Made by a program: the position numbers and the translations under genes. A model generated the notes under the pieces. It searched no databases. It worked only from the letters and a program-made list of their open reading frames with translations, and was not told where the DNA came from. A stretch of DNA of 64,000 nt from JAOUJD01 sp963811265. Lineage in GTDB: Bacteria; Pseudomonadota; Gammaproteobacteria; Burkholderiales; Burkholderiaceae_F. Every line of letters begins with the position of its first letter. Positions within the stretch are counted from its first letter, which is position 1. The stretch spans positions 65,249-129,248 of the forward strand of contig CAWEQS010000024.1 in NCBI GenBank assembly GCA_963811265.1. The letters are read 5' to 3'. Below are positions 48,702 to 56,785 of the stretch, piece by piece.

Positions 48702-49400
48702 TCAGGCCACCGCCGTCCCGAACAGGGCACCGACCGCGGCGGTGATGGCCATCGCCAGCGCGCCCCAGAACGTGACTCGCCACGCTCCCTTGACTGCCGA
48801 GGCGCCGCCGGCACGTCCAGCCACCGCACCCAGGGTTGCGAGAAACACCAGAGAACTGCCGGCGACCACCACCGGCAGGGAGCCCGCTGGCGCCAGAAGT
48901 GCAACCAGCAGCGGCAATGCCGCGCCCGCAGTGAAGCTCGCCGCCGACGACAGCGCCGCCTGCACCGGTCGCGCGCTGAGCGTCTCGGAGATGCCGAGTT
49001 CGTCGCGTGCGTGGGCGCCCAGCGCATCGTGCTCCATCAGCTGCGTCGCGACCTGGTCGGCCAATTCCGCATCGAGCCCGCGCTTGACGTAGATGCCGGC
49101 GAGTTCCCGATGCTCGGCGCCCGCATCGGCAGCGAGTTCGCCGCGCTCCCGCGCCAGATCGGCCGCTTCCGTATCGGACTGTGACTTCACCGACACGTAC
49201 TCACCGGCTGCCATCGACATGGCACCGGCGACCAGGCCGGCGACGCCGGCGATCAGGACATCGCCCCGGGCGGCACTCGCGGCCGCCACGCCGATGACCA
49301 GGCTGGCGGTGGAGACGATGCCATCGTTCGCACCGAGCACCGCGGCGCGCAGCCAGCCGATGCGTTCGGTGCGATGACGTTCACTATGCATGCGGGGCAT
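48702..49400 (-). CDS. VIT1/CCC1 family membrane transporter (probable Fe2+/Mn2+)
   Basis: A 232-residue protein with five likely membrane segments. The family signature GWLRAAVLGANDGIVSTASLVIGVA and AGAMSMAAGEYVSVKSQSD are clear. The middle hydrophilic region (AADLARERGELAADAGAEHRELAGIY) carries acidic metal-binding residues. The C-terminal segments are ALPLLVALLAPAGSLPVVV and MAITAAVGALFG. The family exports iron or manganese (vacuolar in eukaryotes). ATG 49400 is chosen because GAGAGG lies about 10 bases ahead; ATG 49391 is possible. Confidence 0.88.
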   Translation of the reverse strand: MPRMHSERHRTERIGWLRAAVLGANDGIVSTASLVIGVAAASAARGDVLIAGVAGLVAGAMSMAAGEYVSVKSQSDTEAADLARERGELAADAGAEHRELAGIYVKRGLDAELADQVATQLMEHDALGAHARDELGISETLSARPVQAALSSAASFTAGAALPLLVALLAPAGSLPVVVAGSSLVFLATLGAVAGRAGGASAVKGAWRVTFWGALAMAITAAVGALFGTAVA

Positions 49401-49699
49401 GGGCCGGGACCTCTCAGGTTGGAAGGCGTCGAGGGCCGCTTGGTGCGCGCCCAGGTCAGGCCATCGTTCGATCACAGCCTAGGCGCTCGCGGCGGCATGC
49501 AGCTTGCGCTTTGCCAAGCCTGCCGAGGACTTCGTACCTGGGCTCTGCGCTTCGCTCGAGGTCTTTCGACGACGTTCGTCCACGGCGCGAGGTTCGCCTC
49601 GTTCCAGGCCGCGGACCTTGCGCCAGCGCCGGCCTGCGCCAGACAGATGCCTGCCGATTTGCGGCATCATCGTTCCTTCACCAGCCACGGGGAGCGAAC
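49401..49699. other. Divergent intergenic region without recognised gene
   Basis: A 299-base gap between the divergent VIT and SAF-oxidoreductase genes. Open frames crossing it (for example around 49479-49688) have biased but featureless composition and no matching signals. No repeat, RNA or strong promoter was identified; the promoters of both genes should lie here. Confidence 0.4.
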
Positions 49700-51001
49700 G
49701 TGAACCTGCATCGCCTGTTGAAGGAGCGCGAAGCGCGAGGACGGCCGCTTCGCGTCGGCCTGATCGGCGCCGGGAAGTTCGGCTCGATGTACCTGTCGCA
49801 GGCGCGCCACACGCCGGGCGTGCGCGTCACCGCGATCGCCGACCTCAGCCCGGCCCGCGCCAAGGAGGCGCTCCAGCGCGTCGGCTGGGCGGACGCGGCG
49901 ATCGGCTCGGTGCGCTTCTTCGACGACAGCGCGCGGATGATCGCCGAGCCGGACGTCGACATCGTGATCGACGCCACCGGTTCGCCGGCGGCCGGCATCG
50001 GCCACGTGCTCGCGTGCTGCGAGCACCGCAAGCACATCGTGATGGTGAACGTCGAAGCCGATGCCCTGGCCGGTCCGCTGCTGGCGCAGCGCGCGCGCGA
50101 GGCCGGGATCGTCTACTCGCTCGCGTACGGCGACCAGCCGGCGCTGATCTGCGAGATGGTCGACTGGGCGCGCGCCTGCGGGTTCGAAGTGATCGCCGCG
50201 GGCAAGGGCACCAAGTACCTGCCGATGTACCACGCGTCGACGCCTGACACCGTCTGGGGCCACTACGGCCTGACGCCCGAACAGGCGCGCGTCGGCGGCA
50301 TGAATCCGCAGATGTTCAACTCGTTCCTCGACGGCACCAAGAGCGCCCTCGAGATGGCCGCCGTCGCCAACGCCACCGGCCTGATGGCGCCCGACGGGCT
50401 GGCGTTCCCGCCGTGCGGGGTCGACGACCTGGCGACCGTGCTGCGGCCGCAGGAAGAAGGCGGCGTGCTGCACCATCGCGGCCAGGTGGAGGTGATCTCC
50501 AGCCTGAATCGCGACGGCAGCCCGGTGTTCCGCGACCTGCGGTGGGGCGTCTACGTGGTGTTCGCCGGCGGCAGCGACTACGCGGAGCGGTGCTTCAAGG
50601 AGTACGGGCTGGTGACGGACCCGAGCGGCCAGTACACCGCGATGTACAAGCCGTTCCACCTGATCGGCCTCGAGCTCGGCATCAGCGTCGCGAGCGTCGG
50701 CCTGCGCGGCGAGGCGACCGGCGCGCCGATCGGCTTCAACGCCGACGTGGTGGCGACGGCGAAACGCGATCTTGCGGCGGGCGAGACGCTCGACGGCGAG
50801 GGCGGCCACACGGTCTACGGCAAGGTCATGCCCGCGGTCGAGTCGCTGCACCTCGGAGGCCTTCCGCTCGGGCTCGCGCACAAGGTGCGGCTGCTCAACG
50901 CGGTCGGCGCCGGCCAGCCCGTGCGCTGGGAGGACGTCAACATCGACGAGCGCCAGCCGGCGGTGGCGTTCAGGCGGGAGATGGAGCAGGCGTTCCGCTA
51001 G
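49700..51001 (+). CDS. NAD(P)-dependent oxidoreductase with C-terminal SAF domain
   Basis: A 433-residue protein like the COG4091 group annotated as homoserine dehydrogenase-like. The N-terminal Rossmann domain has VGLIGAGKFGSMYLSQA, then VTAIADLSPARAKEAL and DIVIDATGSPAAGIGHVL. The middle segment contains GKGTKYLPMYHASTPDTVW and MFNSFLDGTKSALEMAAVANATG. The C-terminal SAF-like domain (KRDLAAGETLDGEGGHTVYGK, about residues 355-375) is as in sugar-acid and antifreeze-type proteins. Substrate unknown; related proteins act in tetronate or branched sugar-acid breakdown. GTG start with GGGAGCG ahead. Confidence 0.82.
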   Translation: MNLHRLLKEREARGRPLRVGLIGAGKFGSMYLSQARHTPGVRVTAIADLSPARAKEALQRVGWADAAIGSVRFFDDSARMIAEPDVDIVIDATGSPAAGIGHVLACCEHRKHIVMVNVEADALAGPLLAQRAREAGIVYSLAYGDQPALICEMVDWARACGFEVIAAGKGTKYLPMYHASTPDTVWGHYGLTPEQARVGGMNPQMFNSFLDGTKSALEMAAVANATGLMAPDGLAFPPCGVDDLATVLRPQEEGGVLHHRGQVEVISSLNRDGSPVFRDLRWGVYVVFAGGSDYAERCFKEYGLVTDPSGQYTAMYKPFHLIGLELGISVASVGLRGEATGAPIGFNADVVATAKRDLAAGETLDGEGGHTVYGKVMPAVESLHLGGLPLGLAHKVRLLNAVGAGQPVRWEDVNIDERQPAVAFRREMEQAFR

Positions 51002-51031
51002 GCCGAGGTCAGCTCGCCGGGCCAGCGCTCC

Positions 51032-52270
51032 TCAGCGCGTGGCATTCGCCTCGGCGAGGATCGATGCCGCGGCATCCGCGACCACCTGGCAGCCGAGCAC
51101 GATGTCCTCGTCCCGGCTGTCCTCGGCGAAGTCGTGGCTGATGCCGCCGATCGACGGGATGAAGAGCATCGCCGACGGCAGGCGCTCGGAGACGATCCCG
51201 GCATCGTGGAACGCGCCGCTCGGCATGCGTTGCCACAGGCCCGGCGCGTGTCGCTCGGCGGCGGCCTCGATGTGCGACTGCAGGCGCGGATCCATCCGGC
51301 TCGGCCGGATCGGCGCGCGGGCGCGGATGGCTTCGATGGCGACCCCGCCGCGCGCGTTCATCTCCTCGACCAGGCGGTCGACGACGTCCTCGAACGCATC
51401 GAGGGGCGCGTCCTCCGGATCGCGGAACTGCAGGTCCAGTTCGGCGTAGCCCGGCACGATCGACGTCGCGTTCGGCTCGATGCGCACGCGGCCCATCGTC
51501 CAGACGCTGCGCGGCCCCGCGACCTTCGGGAACTCCTGGTTGATGCGGTACGCGAGTTCGTAGAGGGCGGCGGCCGCGTCCCGGCGGCGCGCCATCATCG
51601 TGGTGCCGGCGTGGTTCTGCTGGCCGCGGAGCACGAAGCGGATGCCGCGCAGGCCGACGATGCCCGTTACGACCCCGATCCGGCGTCCCGCGTCTTCGAG
51701 GTGCGGGCCTTGTTCGATGTGCGGTTCGACGAAGCCGGCATAGCGATCGGGATCCAGGCGCAGCCGTGGCACGCCCGCAAGGCCGGCCTCGCGCAGGGCA
51801 TCCGCCAGTGCGGTGCCGCGACTGTCGGCCGCGCCGTCCTCCATCTCGCGCGTCAGCGCGCCGATGAGCGAGCGGCTGCCGAGGCAACCGACGAAGCGCG
51901 CCTCCTCGTCCTGGAACGACACGGCGTCGACCGGCAGGGCGCGGGTGAGTGCATCGGCCGCCAACGCGCGCACGACTTCGAGCCCGTAGATCACGCCGAG
52001 CGCGCCGTCGAGCCATCCGCCCGTCGGCTGCGTGTCGGAGTGCGAGCCGATCAGCAGGGCCTTGCCCGGGGAACGTGAACGGCCAAGCACGTTGCCGACG
52101 CCGTCGATCGAGGCGTCGAGTCCCGCTTCCTCATACCGGGCCTTCAGCCAGCGGCGCGCTTCCATGTCGGTCGGGCTGAATGCGGGGCGCACCACGCCGC
52201 GTCCATGCGCGCCGATGGAGCGCAAGGCACGGAGGTCGGCCAACAGGCGATCGGGATCGATGCGGGGCAT
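51032..52270 (-). CDS. M20-family Zn-dependent amidohydrolase (N-carbamoyl amino acid / allantoate hydrolase type)
   Basis: A 412-residue peptidase M20 enzyme. Metal ligands: GSHSDTQPTGGWLDGALG (His 77 and Asp 88), DEEARFVG (Glu-Glu pair) and the late His in GISHDFAEDSRDED. VEPHIEQGPHLE is the marker of the N-carbamoyl-L-amino-acid hydrolase / allantoate amidohydrolase / beta-ureidopropionase subgroup, which clips carbamoyl or ureido groups. The dimerisation domain contains GQQNHAGTTMMARRRDA. No hydantoinase or uric acid gene is nearby, so the substrate is open. ATG 52270. It converges with the SAF oxidoreductase gene, 30 bases apart. Confidence 0.88.
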   Translation of the reverse strand: MPRIDPDRLLADLRALRSIGAHGRGVVRPAFSPTDMEARRWLKARYEEAGLDASIDGVGNVLGRSRSPGKALLIGSHSDTQPTGGWLDGALGVIYGLEVVRALAADALTRALPVDAVSFQDEEARFVGCLGSRSLIGALTREMEDGAADSRGTALADALREAGLAGVPRLRLDPDRYAGFVEPHIEQGPHLEDAGRRIGVVTGIVGLRGIRFVLRGQQNHAGTTMMARRRDAAAALYELAYRINQEFPKVAGPRSVWTMGRVRIEPNATSIVPGYAELDLQFRDPEDAPLDAFEDVVDRLVEEMNARGGVAIEAIRARAPIRPSRMDPRLQSHIEAAAERHAPGLWQRMPSGAFHDAGIVSERLPSAMLFIPSIGGISHDFAEDSRDEDIVLGCQVVADAAASILAEANATR

Positions 52271-52437
52271 GGTTGGCCATTCTAGGGCGGCATCGGGAAT
52301 CAGGCTCTCAGCCGCTGCTCCCGCTGGCACGAGCGGATTAGCCGGATCACGGCGTGGCTGGGCCAACGCCGATGTGCCAACCTCGTCGCAGTGCAGTCGG
52401 ACTGCGACAGCGGAATTCCTGGAAGAGGGGTCGGGAG

Positions 52438-52986
52438 ATGGACAAGTCGATGGTGAAGGGCGTCGTGATCGGCGGCATCGCGATGGTGGTGCTGACCGGC
52501 GGCGCCGTGACCGGCTACAAGGCCATGAGTCAGGCGAAGTACGCGGATGTCGTCGGCGTCAAGGAAGTGACGCAGAAGGTCACGACGCCGCGCGAGGACT
52601 GCAAGGAGGTGCAGGTCCAGAAGCAGGCGCCCGTGAAGGACGAGAATCGTGTGGCCGGCACGGTCATCGGCGGCGTGGCGGGCGGCCTGCTGGGCAGCAC
52701 GATCGGAGGCGGCACCGGCAAGACGGTGGCGACCGTGGCCGGGGCCGCGGGCGGCGCCTACGCCGGCAACCAGGTCCAGAAGAACATGCAGCAGAAGGAC
52801 ACGGTGACGACGACCGAGACGCGTTGCACGACGGTGAACGAGACCTCGCAGAAGCTGATCGGCTACGACGTGACCTATCGCCTCGACGGCAAGGAGAAGG
52901 TCGTGCGGACGTCGTTCCGCCCTGGACCGAAGATCCCCGTGAAGGACGGCCAACTGGTGCTGACGCCGCCCGACGCGAAGAACTGA
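52438..52986 (+). CDS. Glycine-zipper outer membrane/periplasmic protein
   Basis: A 182-residue protein. N-terminal membrane segment or uncleaved signal (MVKGVVIGGIAMVVLTGGAVTGY). A glycine-zipper membrane region follows (GTVIGGVAGGLLGSTIGGG, then KTVATVAGAAGGAYAGNQVQ), as in the 17 kDa surface antigen / YcfJ group. The C-terminal domain has paired Cys (DCKEVQVQ; TRCTTVNETSQ) and GYDVTYRLDGKEKVVRTSF. Function unknown; probably envelope integrity. ATG 52438 has GGGAG upstream. The in-frame GTCGGGAG stretch supports this start. Confidence 0.85.
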   Translation: MDKSMVKGVVIGGIAMVVLTGGAVTGYKAMSQAKYADVVGVKEVTQKVTTPREDCKEVQVQKQAPVKDENRVAGTVIGGVAGGLLGSTIGGGTGKTVATVAGAAGGAYAGNQVQKNMQQKDTVTTTETRCTTVNETSQKLIGYDVTYRLDGKEKVVRTSFRPGPKIPVKDGQLVLTPPDAKN

Positions 52987-53037
52987 TCAGCGATCGACGG
53001 CGGTGCGGCGTCGGTCGGTCGCCCCGCCGCGTCCCGG

Positions 53038-53946
53038 TCAGTGCCGCGTTCCTTCGTCGGCCTGCGCGGTGTCGCCTCGCGTGAAGAGCTGCGTCGCGTC
53101 GACGGCGTCGAAGGTGTACTGGCGGTTGCAGAAGTCGCAGGTGACGGTGACCGTTCCCTGTTCGTCGATGATCGAGTCGACTTCGTCCCGCCCCAGGGAG
53201 ACGAGCATCCGGCCGATCCGCTCGCGCGAGCAGGTGCACGCAAAGTGCGGGCTCATCGCCGGATAGTGCTCGAGGGTCTCCTGCCAGAACAGGCGATGCA
53301 GGACGGCGTCCGGGGCGAGCTTCAGCAGTTCATCGTCGGTGATCGTCTGCGCCAGCGTGACCGCGCGGCTCCACGCGTCGGTGTCCTCCGTCGCCGACGT
53401 GCCGCCTTCGGACGGCAGGCTCTGCAGCAGCAGGCCGGCGCTGACGCGATCGTCCGCGGCGAGCCACAGCCGCGTGTCCAGCTGTTCCGACTGCCGCATG
53501 TAAGCCTGCAGCACGTCGGCCATCGACTCGCCGTCGAGCGGCACGATGCCCTGGTACGGCTGTTGTCCGGGCATCTGGTCGCGCGGGTCGAGCGTGATCG
53601 CGAAGCGGCCGCGGCCGTGCCGGTTGATCAGGTCGCGCATCGTCGCGTCGTCGGCGATGTCGCCGCCGGCGATCTTCGCGGTGGCGCGGATCGCGAGGTC
53701 CGGCAGGCACTCGACGACCATCAGCTTCACCGGGCCGTCGCCGTGGACCTGCATCACGAGAGCACCGTTGAACTTGATGCTGGTCGCGAGCAGCGCGCCC
53801 GCGGCGACCATCTCGCCGAGGAGCCGGGTGACGACCGGCGGGTAGTCGTGCAGCGTCACCATCTGCCGCCACGCGTCCTCGATGCGCACCAGGCCACCGC
53901 GCACTGGCGCGGCCTTGAACAGGAACTTCAGCAGCCGGTCGCTCAC
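53038..53946 (-). CDS. hslO: Redox-regulated chaperone Hsp33
   Basis: A 302-residue holdase activated by oxidation and unfolding. The zinc-binding redox switch is complete: CTCSRERIG (CxC) and CDFCNRQY (CxxC) about 30 residues on. N-terminal domain: LLKFLFKAAPVRGGLVRIED, GEMVAAGALLATSIKFNGAL. GTG start at 53946, overlapping the stop of the tandem carbonic-anhydrase-like gene by four bases (GTGA), so hslO is translationally coupled to that gene and through it may belong to the mutase operon. Confidence 0.94.
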   Translation of the reverse strand: MSDRLLKFLFKAAPVRGGLVRIEDAWRQMVTLHDYPPVVTRLLGEMVAAGALLATSIKFNGALVMQVHGDGPVKLMVVECLPDLAIRATAKIAGGDIADDATMRDLINRHGRGRFAITLDPRDQMPGQQPYQGIVPLDGESMADVLQAYMRQSEQLDTRLWLAADDRVSAGLLLQSLPSEGGTSATEDTDAWSRAVTLAQTITDDELLKLAPDAVLHRLFWQETLEHYPAMSPHFACTCSRERIGRMLVSLGRDEVDSIIDEQGTVTVTCDFCNRQYTFDAVDATQLFTRGDTAQADEGTRH

Positions 53947-54992
53947 CGCTGCGTCGCCGCCTGCTTCTGCACGCGGGCGAGCTCTTCCGCGTACTCGCAA
54001 TACGTGCCGATCGTGTGCCCGATCAGCGCGCGCTTGCGTTCGTCGAGCGGTGCGATCACGCGGGCGGGCTGGCCACCGTACAGGTGACCCGCGCCGAGCA
54101 CCTGCCCGGGCGACGTGCTGGCGCCGGCCGCGAGGAAGACGTCGTCCTCGACCACGGTGCCGGGCGCCACGACGCTGCCGATGCCGATCAGGCAGCGGTT
54201 GCCGATCGTGCAGTCGGCCATCGTCACGTTGTGCCCGATCGTGGTGTCCTCGCCCAGCACCAGGCGCGCGCCTGGTGTGCAGCGCAGGATCGAGTTGTCC
54301 TGCACGTTGGTGCGGTCGCGGATCACGATTTCGCCCCCCGCCGCGTCGAGTTCGCAGCCGTACCAGACGCTGGTGTGCGAGCCGGCGACGATCCGCCCGG
54401 TGAGCGAGGCGGTGTTGGCGATGAACGCGGTCGGGTGCAGTTCCGGGCCGGCACCTGAGCCGATCGCACGCTCCGCTGGCTCCGCGGCGAGTCGCGCGCG
54501 CAAGTGCTGCCGGCGCTCGGCAAGTTCGTTCGCGCCGATCGCGCGCTGCGCCCTGGCCGGCCGGCCGGCATAGACGTGGCCGCCCTCGAGCGTCGTGCGC
54601 GGATAGACGACCGATCCCTTTTCGATCACCGCGCCCGGCTCGATCACGCAGCCGTCGAGGATCACGGCGTCGTCCTCGACGATGCAGCCGTCGCGCACTT
54701 CACAGGCGTGGATCACGGCGTTGCAGCCGACGGTCACGCCGTTGCCGATCACCGTGGGGTAGACGTCGTGCGCGATGTGGATCGTGGCGCCGTGGCCGAG
54801 CGTGAGGTCGTCGCCGGCGCGCACGTAGTGCCCGTCGGCGCGGATCACGCTCGCCGCACCGAGCCACGCGTCGCGGCCCAGCGAGACGCGACCGACGATC
54901 GCGGAATTGGCGCCGACGTGGCGCGGCGGGCCCGCGAGTTCGGGATGGGTTCCGAGGTAGGGCAGCAGGTTCGGATGCGGTGCGGACGGCAT
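53943..54992 (-). CDS. Tandem gamma-carbonic-anhydrase-like protein (two fused left-handed beta-helix domains)
   Basis: A 349-residue protein made of two gamma-CA domains, about 10-170 and 183-345; usual family members have one domain of 170-210 residues. Compared with Cam of Methanosarcina (Arg59, Asp61, Asn73, Gln75, His81, His117, His122), domain 1 keeps Arg51, Asp53, His72 and His95 but has Cys90 for His117 and loses Asn/Gln. Domain 2 keeps Asn229, Gln231 and His254 (His117 position) but has Arg237 for His81, Ala259 for His122 and lacks Arg/Asp. The two halves are thus complementary. In the trimeric family the zinc sits between subunits, so one composite site at the domain interface is possible. 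Start ATG 54992. It lies downstream of the mutase gene and overlaps hslO. Activity is unproven; acyltransferase is an alternative. Confidence 0.85.
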   Translation of the reverse strand: MPSAPHPNLLPYLGTHPELAGPPRHVGANSAIVGRVSLGRDAWLGAASVIRADGHYVRAGDDLTLGHGATIHIAHDVYPTVIGNGVTVGCNAVIHACEVRDGCIVEDDAVILDGCVIEPGAVIEKGSVVYPRTTLEGGHVYAGRPARAQRAIGANELAERRQHLRARLAAEPAERAIGSGAGPELHPTAFIANTASLTGRIVAGSHTSVWYGCELDAAGGEIVIRDRTNVQDNSILRCTPGARLVLGEDTTIGHNVTMADCTIGNRCLIGIGSVVAPGTVVEDDVFLAAGASTSPGQVLGAGHLYGGQPARVIAPLDERKRALIGHTIGTYCEYAEELARVQKQAATQR

Positions 54993-55096
54993 GGGCGGCG
55001 AAGGCGCGCCGAGGGCGGGCGCCGTTGTGGGTTGCAGGATCGATTCTGGCACGCGCGGAGCCCGTCTCTCCGTGGCGCGCGGCGCGCCGGCATGGA

Positions 55097-56785
55097 TCAG
55101 AAAACCGGGGTCTCCCGATACGTGCCCCACAGCCCCTTCAGTTTCTCGACGATGTCGCCCATCGTCGCGCCGGCCTTCACCAGTTCGATCGTGATCGGCA
55201 TGATGTTCTGCGAGTCGTCCTTCGCCACGGCGACCAGCTGGTCGAGCAGGGCGTTCACCTTTGCGCTGTCCCGCTCGCGCCGGATGCGCTGGGTGCGGCT
55301 GACCTGCCGTTCCGCGGTCGTCGGGTCGTACGGATGGATCTCGATGTCGTGCTGCTGTTCTTCCTCCACGAAGCGGTTCACGCCGATCACCGGCTTCTCG
55401 CCGGACTGCTTGCGCAGCGCCGTCTCGTAGGCGAAGTCCGCGATGTGCTTCTGGAACCATCCCTGCTCGATCAGCTTGATCGTTCCGCCGCGCTCCTCGA
55501 CCTCCTTCAGGATGTCGAAGATGCGCCTTTCGTAGTCGGTCGTCAGCGCCTCGACGTAGTAGCTGCCGCCGAGCGGATCGATCACGCTGGTGACATTCGT
55601 CTCCTCGGCGATGATCTGCTGCGTGCGCAGCGCCATCTTCATCGCGTCCTCGGTCGGGATCGCGAACGCCTCGTCGTAGCCGTTGGTGTGCAACGACTGC
55701 GCACCGCCGAGCACCGCCGACAGCGCCTGCATCGCCGTGCGCACGATGTTGATCTTGTACTGCGGCGCGGTCAGCGTGGCCGCCGCGGTCTGGCAGTGGA
55801 AGCGCAGGCGCATCGAGTCCGGATTCATCGCCCCGAACCGCTCCTTCATGATCTTCGCGTAGCAGCGCCGCAGCGCCCGGAACTTCGCGACTTCCTCGAA
55901 GAAATCCGCCTGGGAAACGAAGAAGAACGCCAGCCGCGGCGCGAACTCGTCGACCGTCATGCCGGTCTTCAGCACCTCCTCGACGTAGACGATCAGGTTC
56001 GCGAGCGTGAACGCCGCTTCCTGCACCGGCGACGAACCGGCCTCGGAGATGTGGTAGCCGGAGATGTTGATCGGGTTGTAGCGCGGCAGGTTCCGCGCCG
56101 AGTACGCGATGATGTCGCGGCAGATCCGGACCGACGGCGCGATCGGGTAGATGTACTCCTTCTGCGCCATGTACTCCTTGAGGATGTCGGCCTGCACGGT
56201 GCCCGAGATCTTCTTCAGGTCGTAGCCGCGCTGCTCCGCGAGCGCAACGTACATCGCGAGCAGGATCCACGCGGTCGGATTGATCGTGAGCGACACCGAG
56301 ATCTTCTCGAGGTCGATGTCGGCGAGCAGGGCTTCCATGTCCGCGAGCGTGTCGATCGCCACGCCTTCGCGGCCGACCTCGCCCTCGCTCATCGGGTGAT
56401 CCGAGTCGTAGCCCATCAGCGTCGGCATGTCGAAGTCGGTCGAGATGCCGGTCTGGCCCTGCGCGATCAGGTACTTGAAGCGCCGGTTGGTGTCCTCGCC
56501 GGTGCCGAAGCCCGCGATCTGCCGCATGGTCCAGGTGCGGCTCCGGTACATGGTGGGGTAGGGGCCGCGCGTGAACGGGTAGCGCCCGGGCAGCCCGATG
56601 TCCTCGAGCGGTGTCCCGGCGATGTCGGCCGCCGTGTAGACGCGCTTGACCGGGAAGTCGCCGATCGTGAAGAACTGCTCCTGGCGTTCCGCCTGCTTCT
56701 TCAGGAACGCCGCGACTTCGCGCTCCTCCCAATCCTTGGTTTCCTTGCCGACGCGCGCGGCGATCTCGGCATCAAGCCAGTTCAT
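55097..56785 (-). CDS. hcmA: 2-Hydroxyisobutyryl-CoA mutase, large subunit
   Basis: Adenosylcobalamin-dependent acyl-CoA mutase substrate-binding subunit, 562 residues, without a fused B12 domain. The mutase family core is complete (YPTMYRSRTWTMRQIAGFG, ISGYHISEAGSSPVQE, FAPRLAFFF). Substrate-specificity positions: Ile90 where methylmalonyl-CoA mutase has Tyr, Asp117 where it has Ala, and Gln208 where it has the carboxylate-binding Arg. Ile90 and Asp117 are the published hallmarks of 2-hydroxyisobutyryl-CoA mutase (Aquincola tertiaricarbonis HcmA), which interconverts 2-hydroxyisobutyryl-CoA and 3-hydroxybutyryl-CoA. It overlaps the chaperone gene by 14 bases and is fourth in the operon after the small subunit, ligase and chaperone genes. 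Confidence 0.9.
   Translation of the reverse strand: MNWLDAEIAARVGKETKDWEEREVAAFLKKQAERQEQFFTIGDFPVKRVYTAADIAGTPLEDIGLPGRYPFTRGPYPTMYRSRTWTMRQIAGFGTGEDTNRRFKYLIAQGQTGISTDFDMPTLMGYDSDHPMSEGEVGREGVAIDTLADMEALLADIDLEKISVSLTINPTAWILLAMYVALAEQRGYDLKKISGTVQADILKEYMAQKEYIYPIAPSVRICRDIIAYSARNLPRYNPINISGYHISEAGSSPVQEAAFTLANLIVYVEEVLKTGMTVDEFAPRLAFFFVSQADFFEEVAKFRALRRCYAKIMKERFGAMNPDSMRLRFHCQTAAATLTAPQYKINIVRTAMQALSAVLGGAQSLHTNGYDEAFAIPTEDAMKMALRTQQIIAEETNVTSVIDPLGGSYYVEALTTDYERRIFDILKEVEERGGTIKLIEQGWFQKHIADFAYETALRKQSGEKPVIGVNRFVEEEQQHDIEIHPYDPTTAERQVSRTQRIRRERDSAKVNALLDQLVAVAKDDSQNIMPITIELVKAGATMGDIVEKLKGLWGTYRETPVF

Noticed and set aside
55097..56785. Methylmalonyl-CoA mutase
   Set aside because: The Tyr, Ala and Arg positions that hold the methylmalonyl carboxylate are Ile90, Asp117 and Gln208, matching the hydroxyisobutyryl enzyme.
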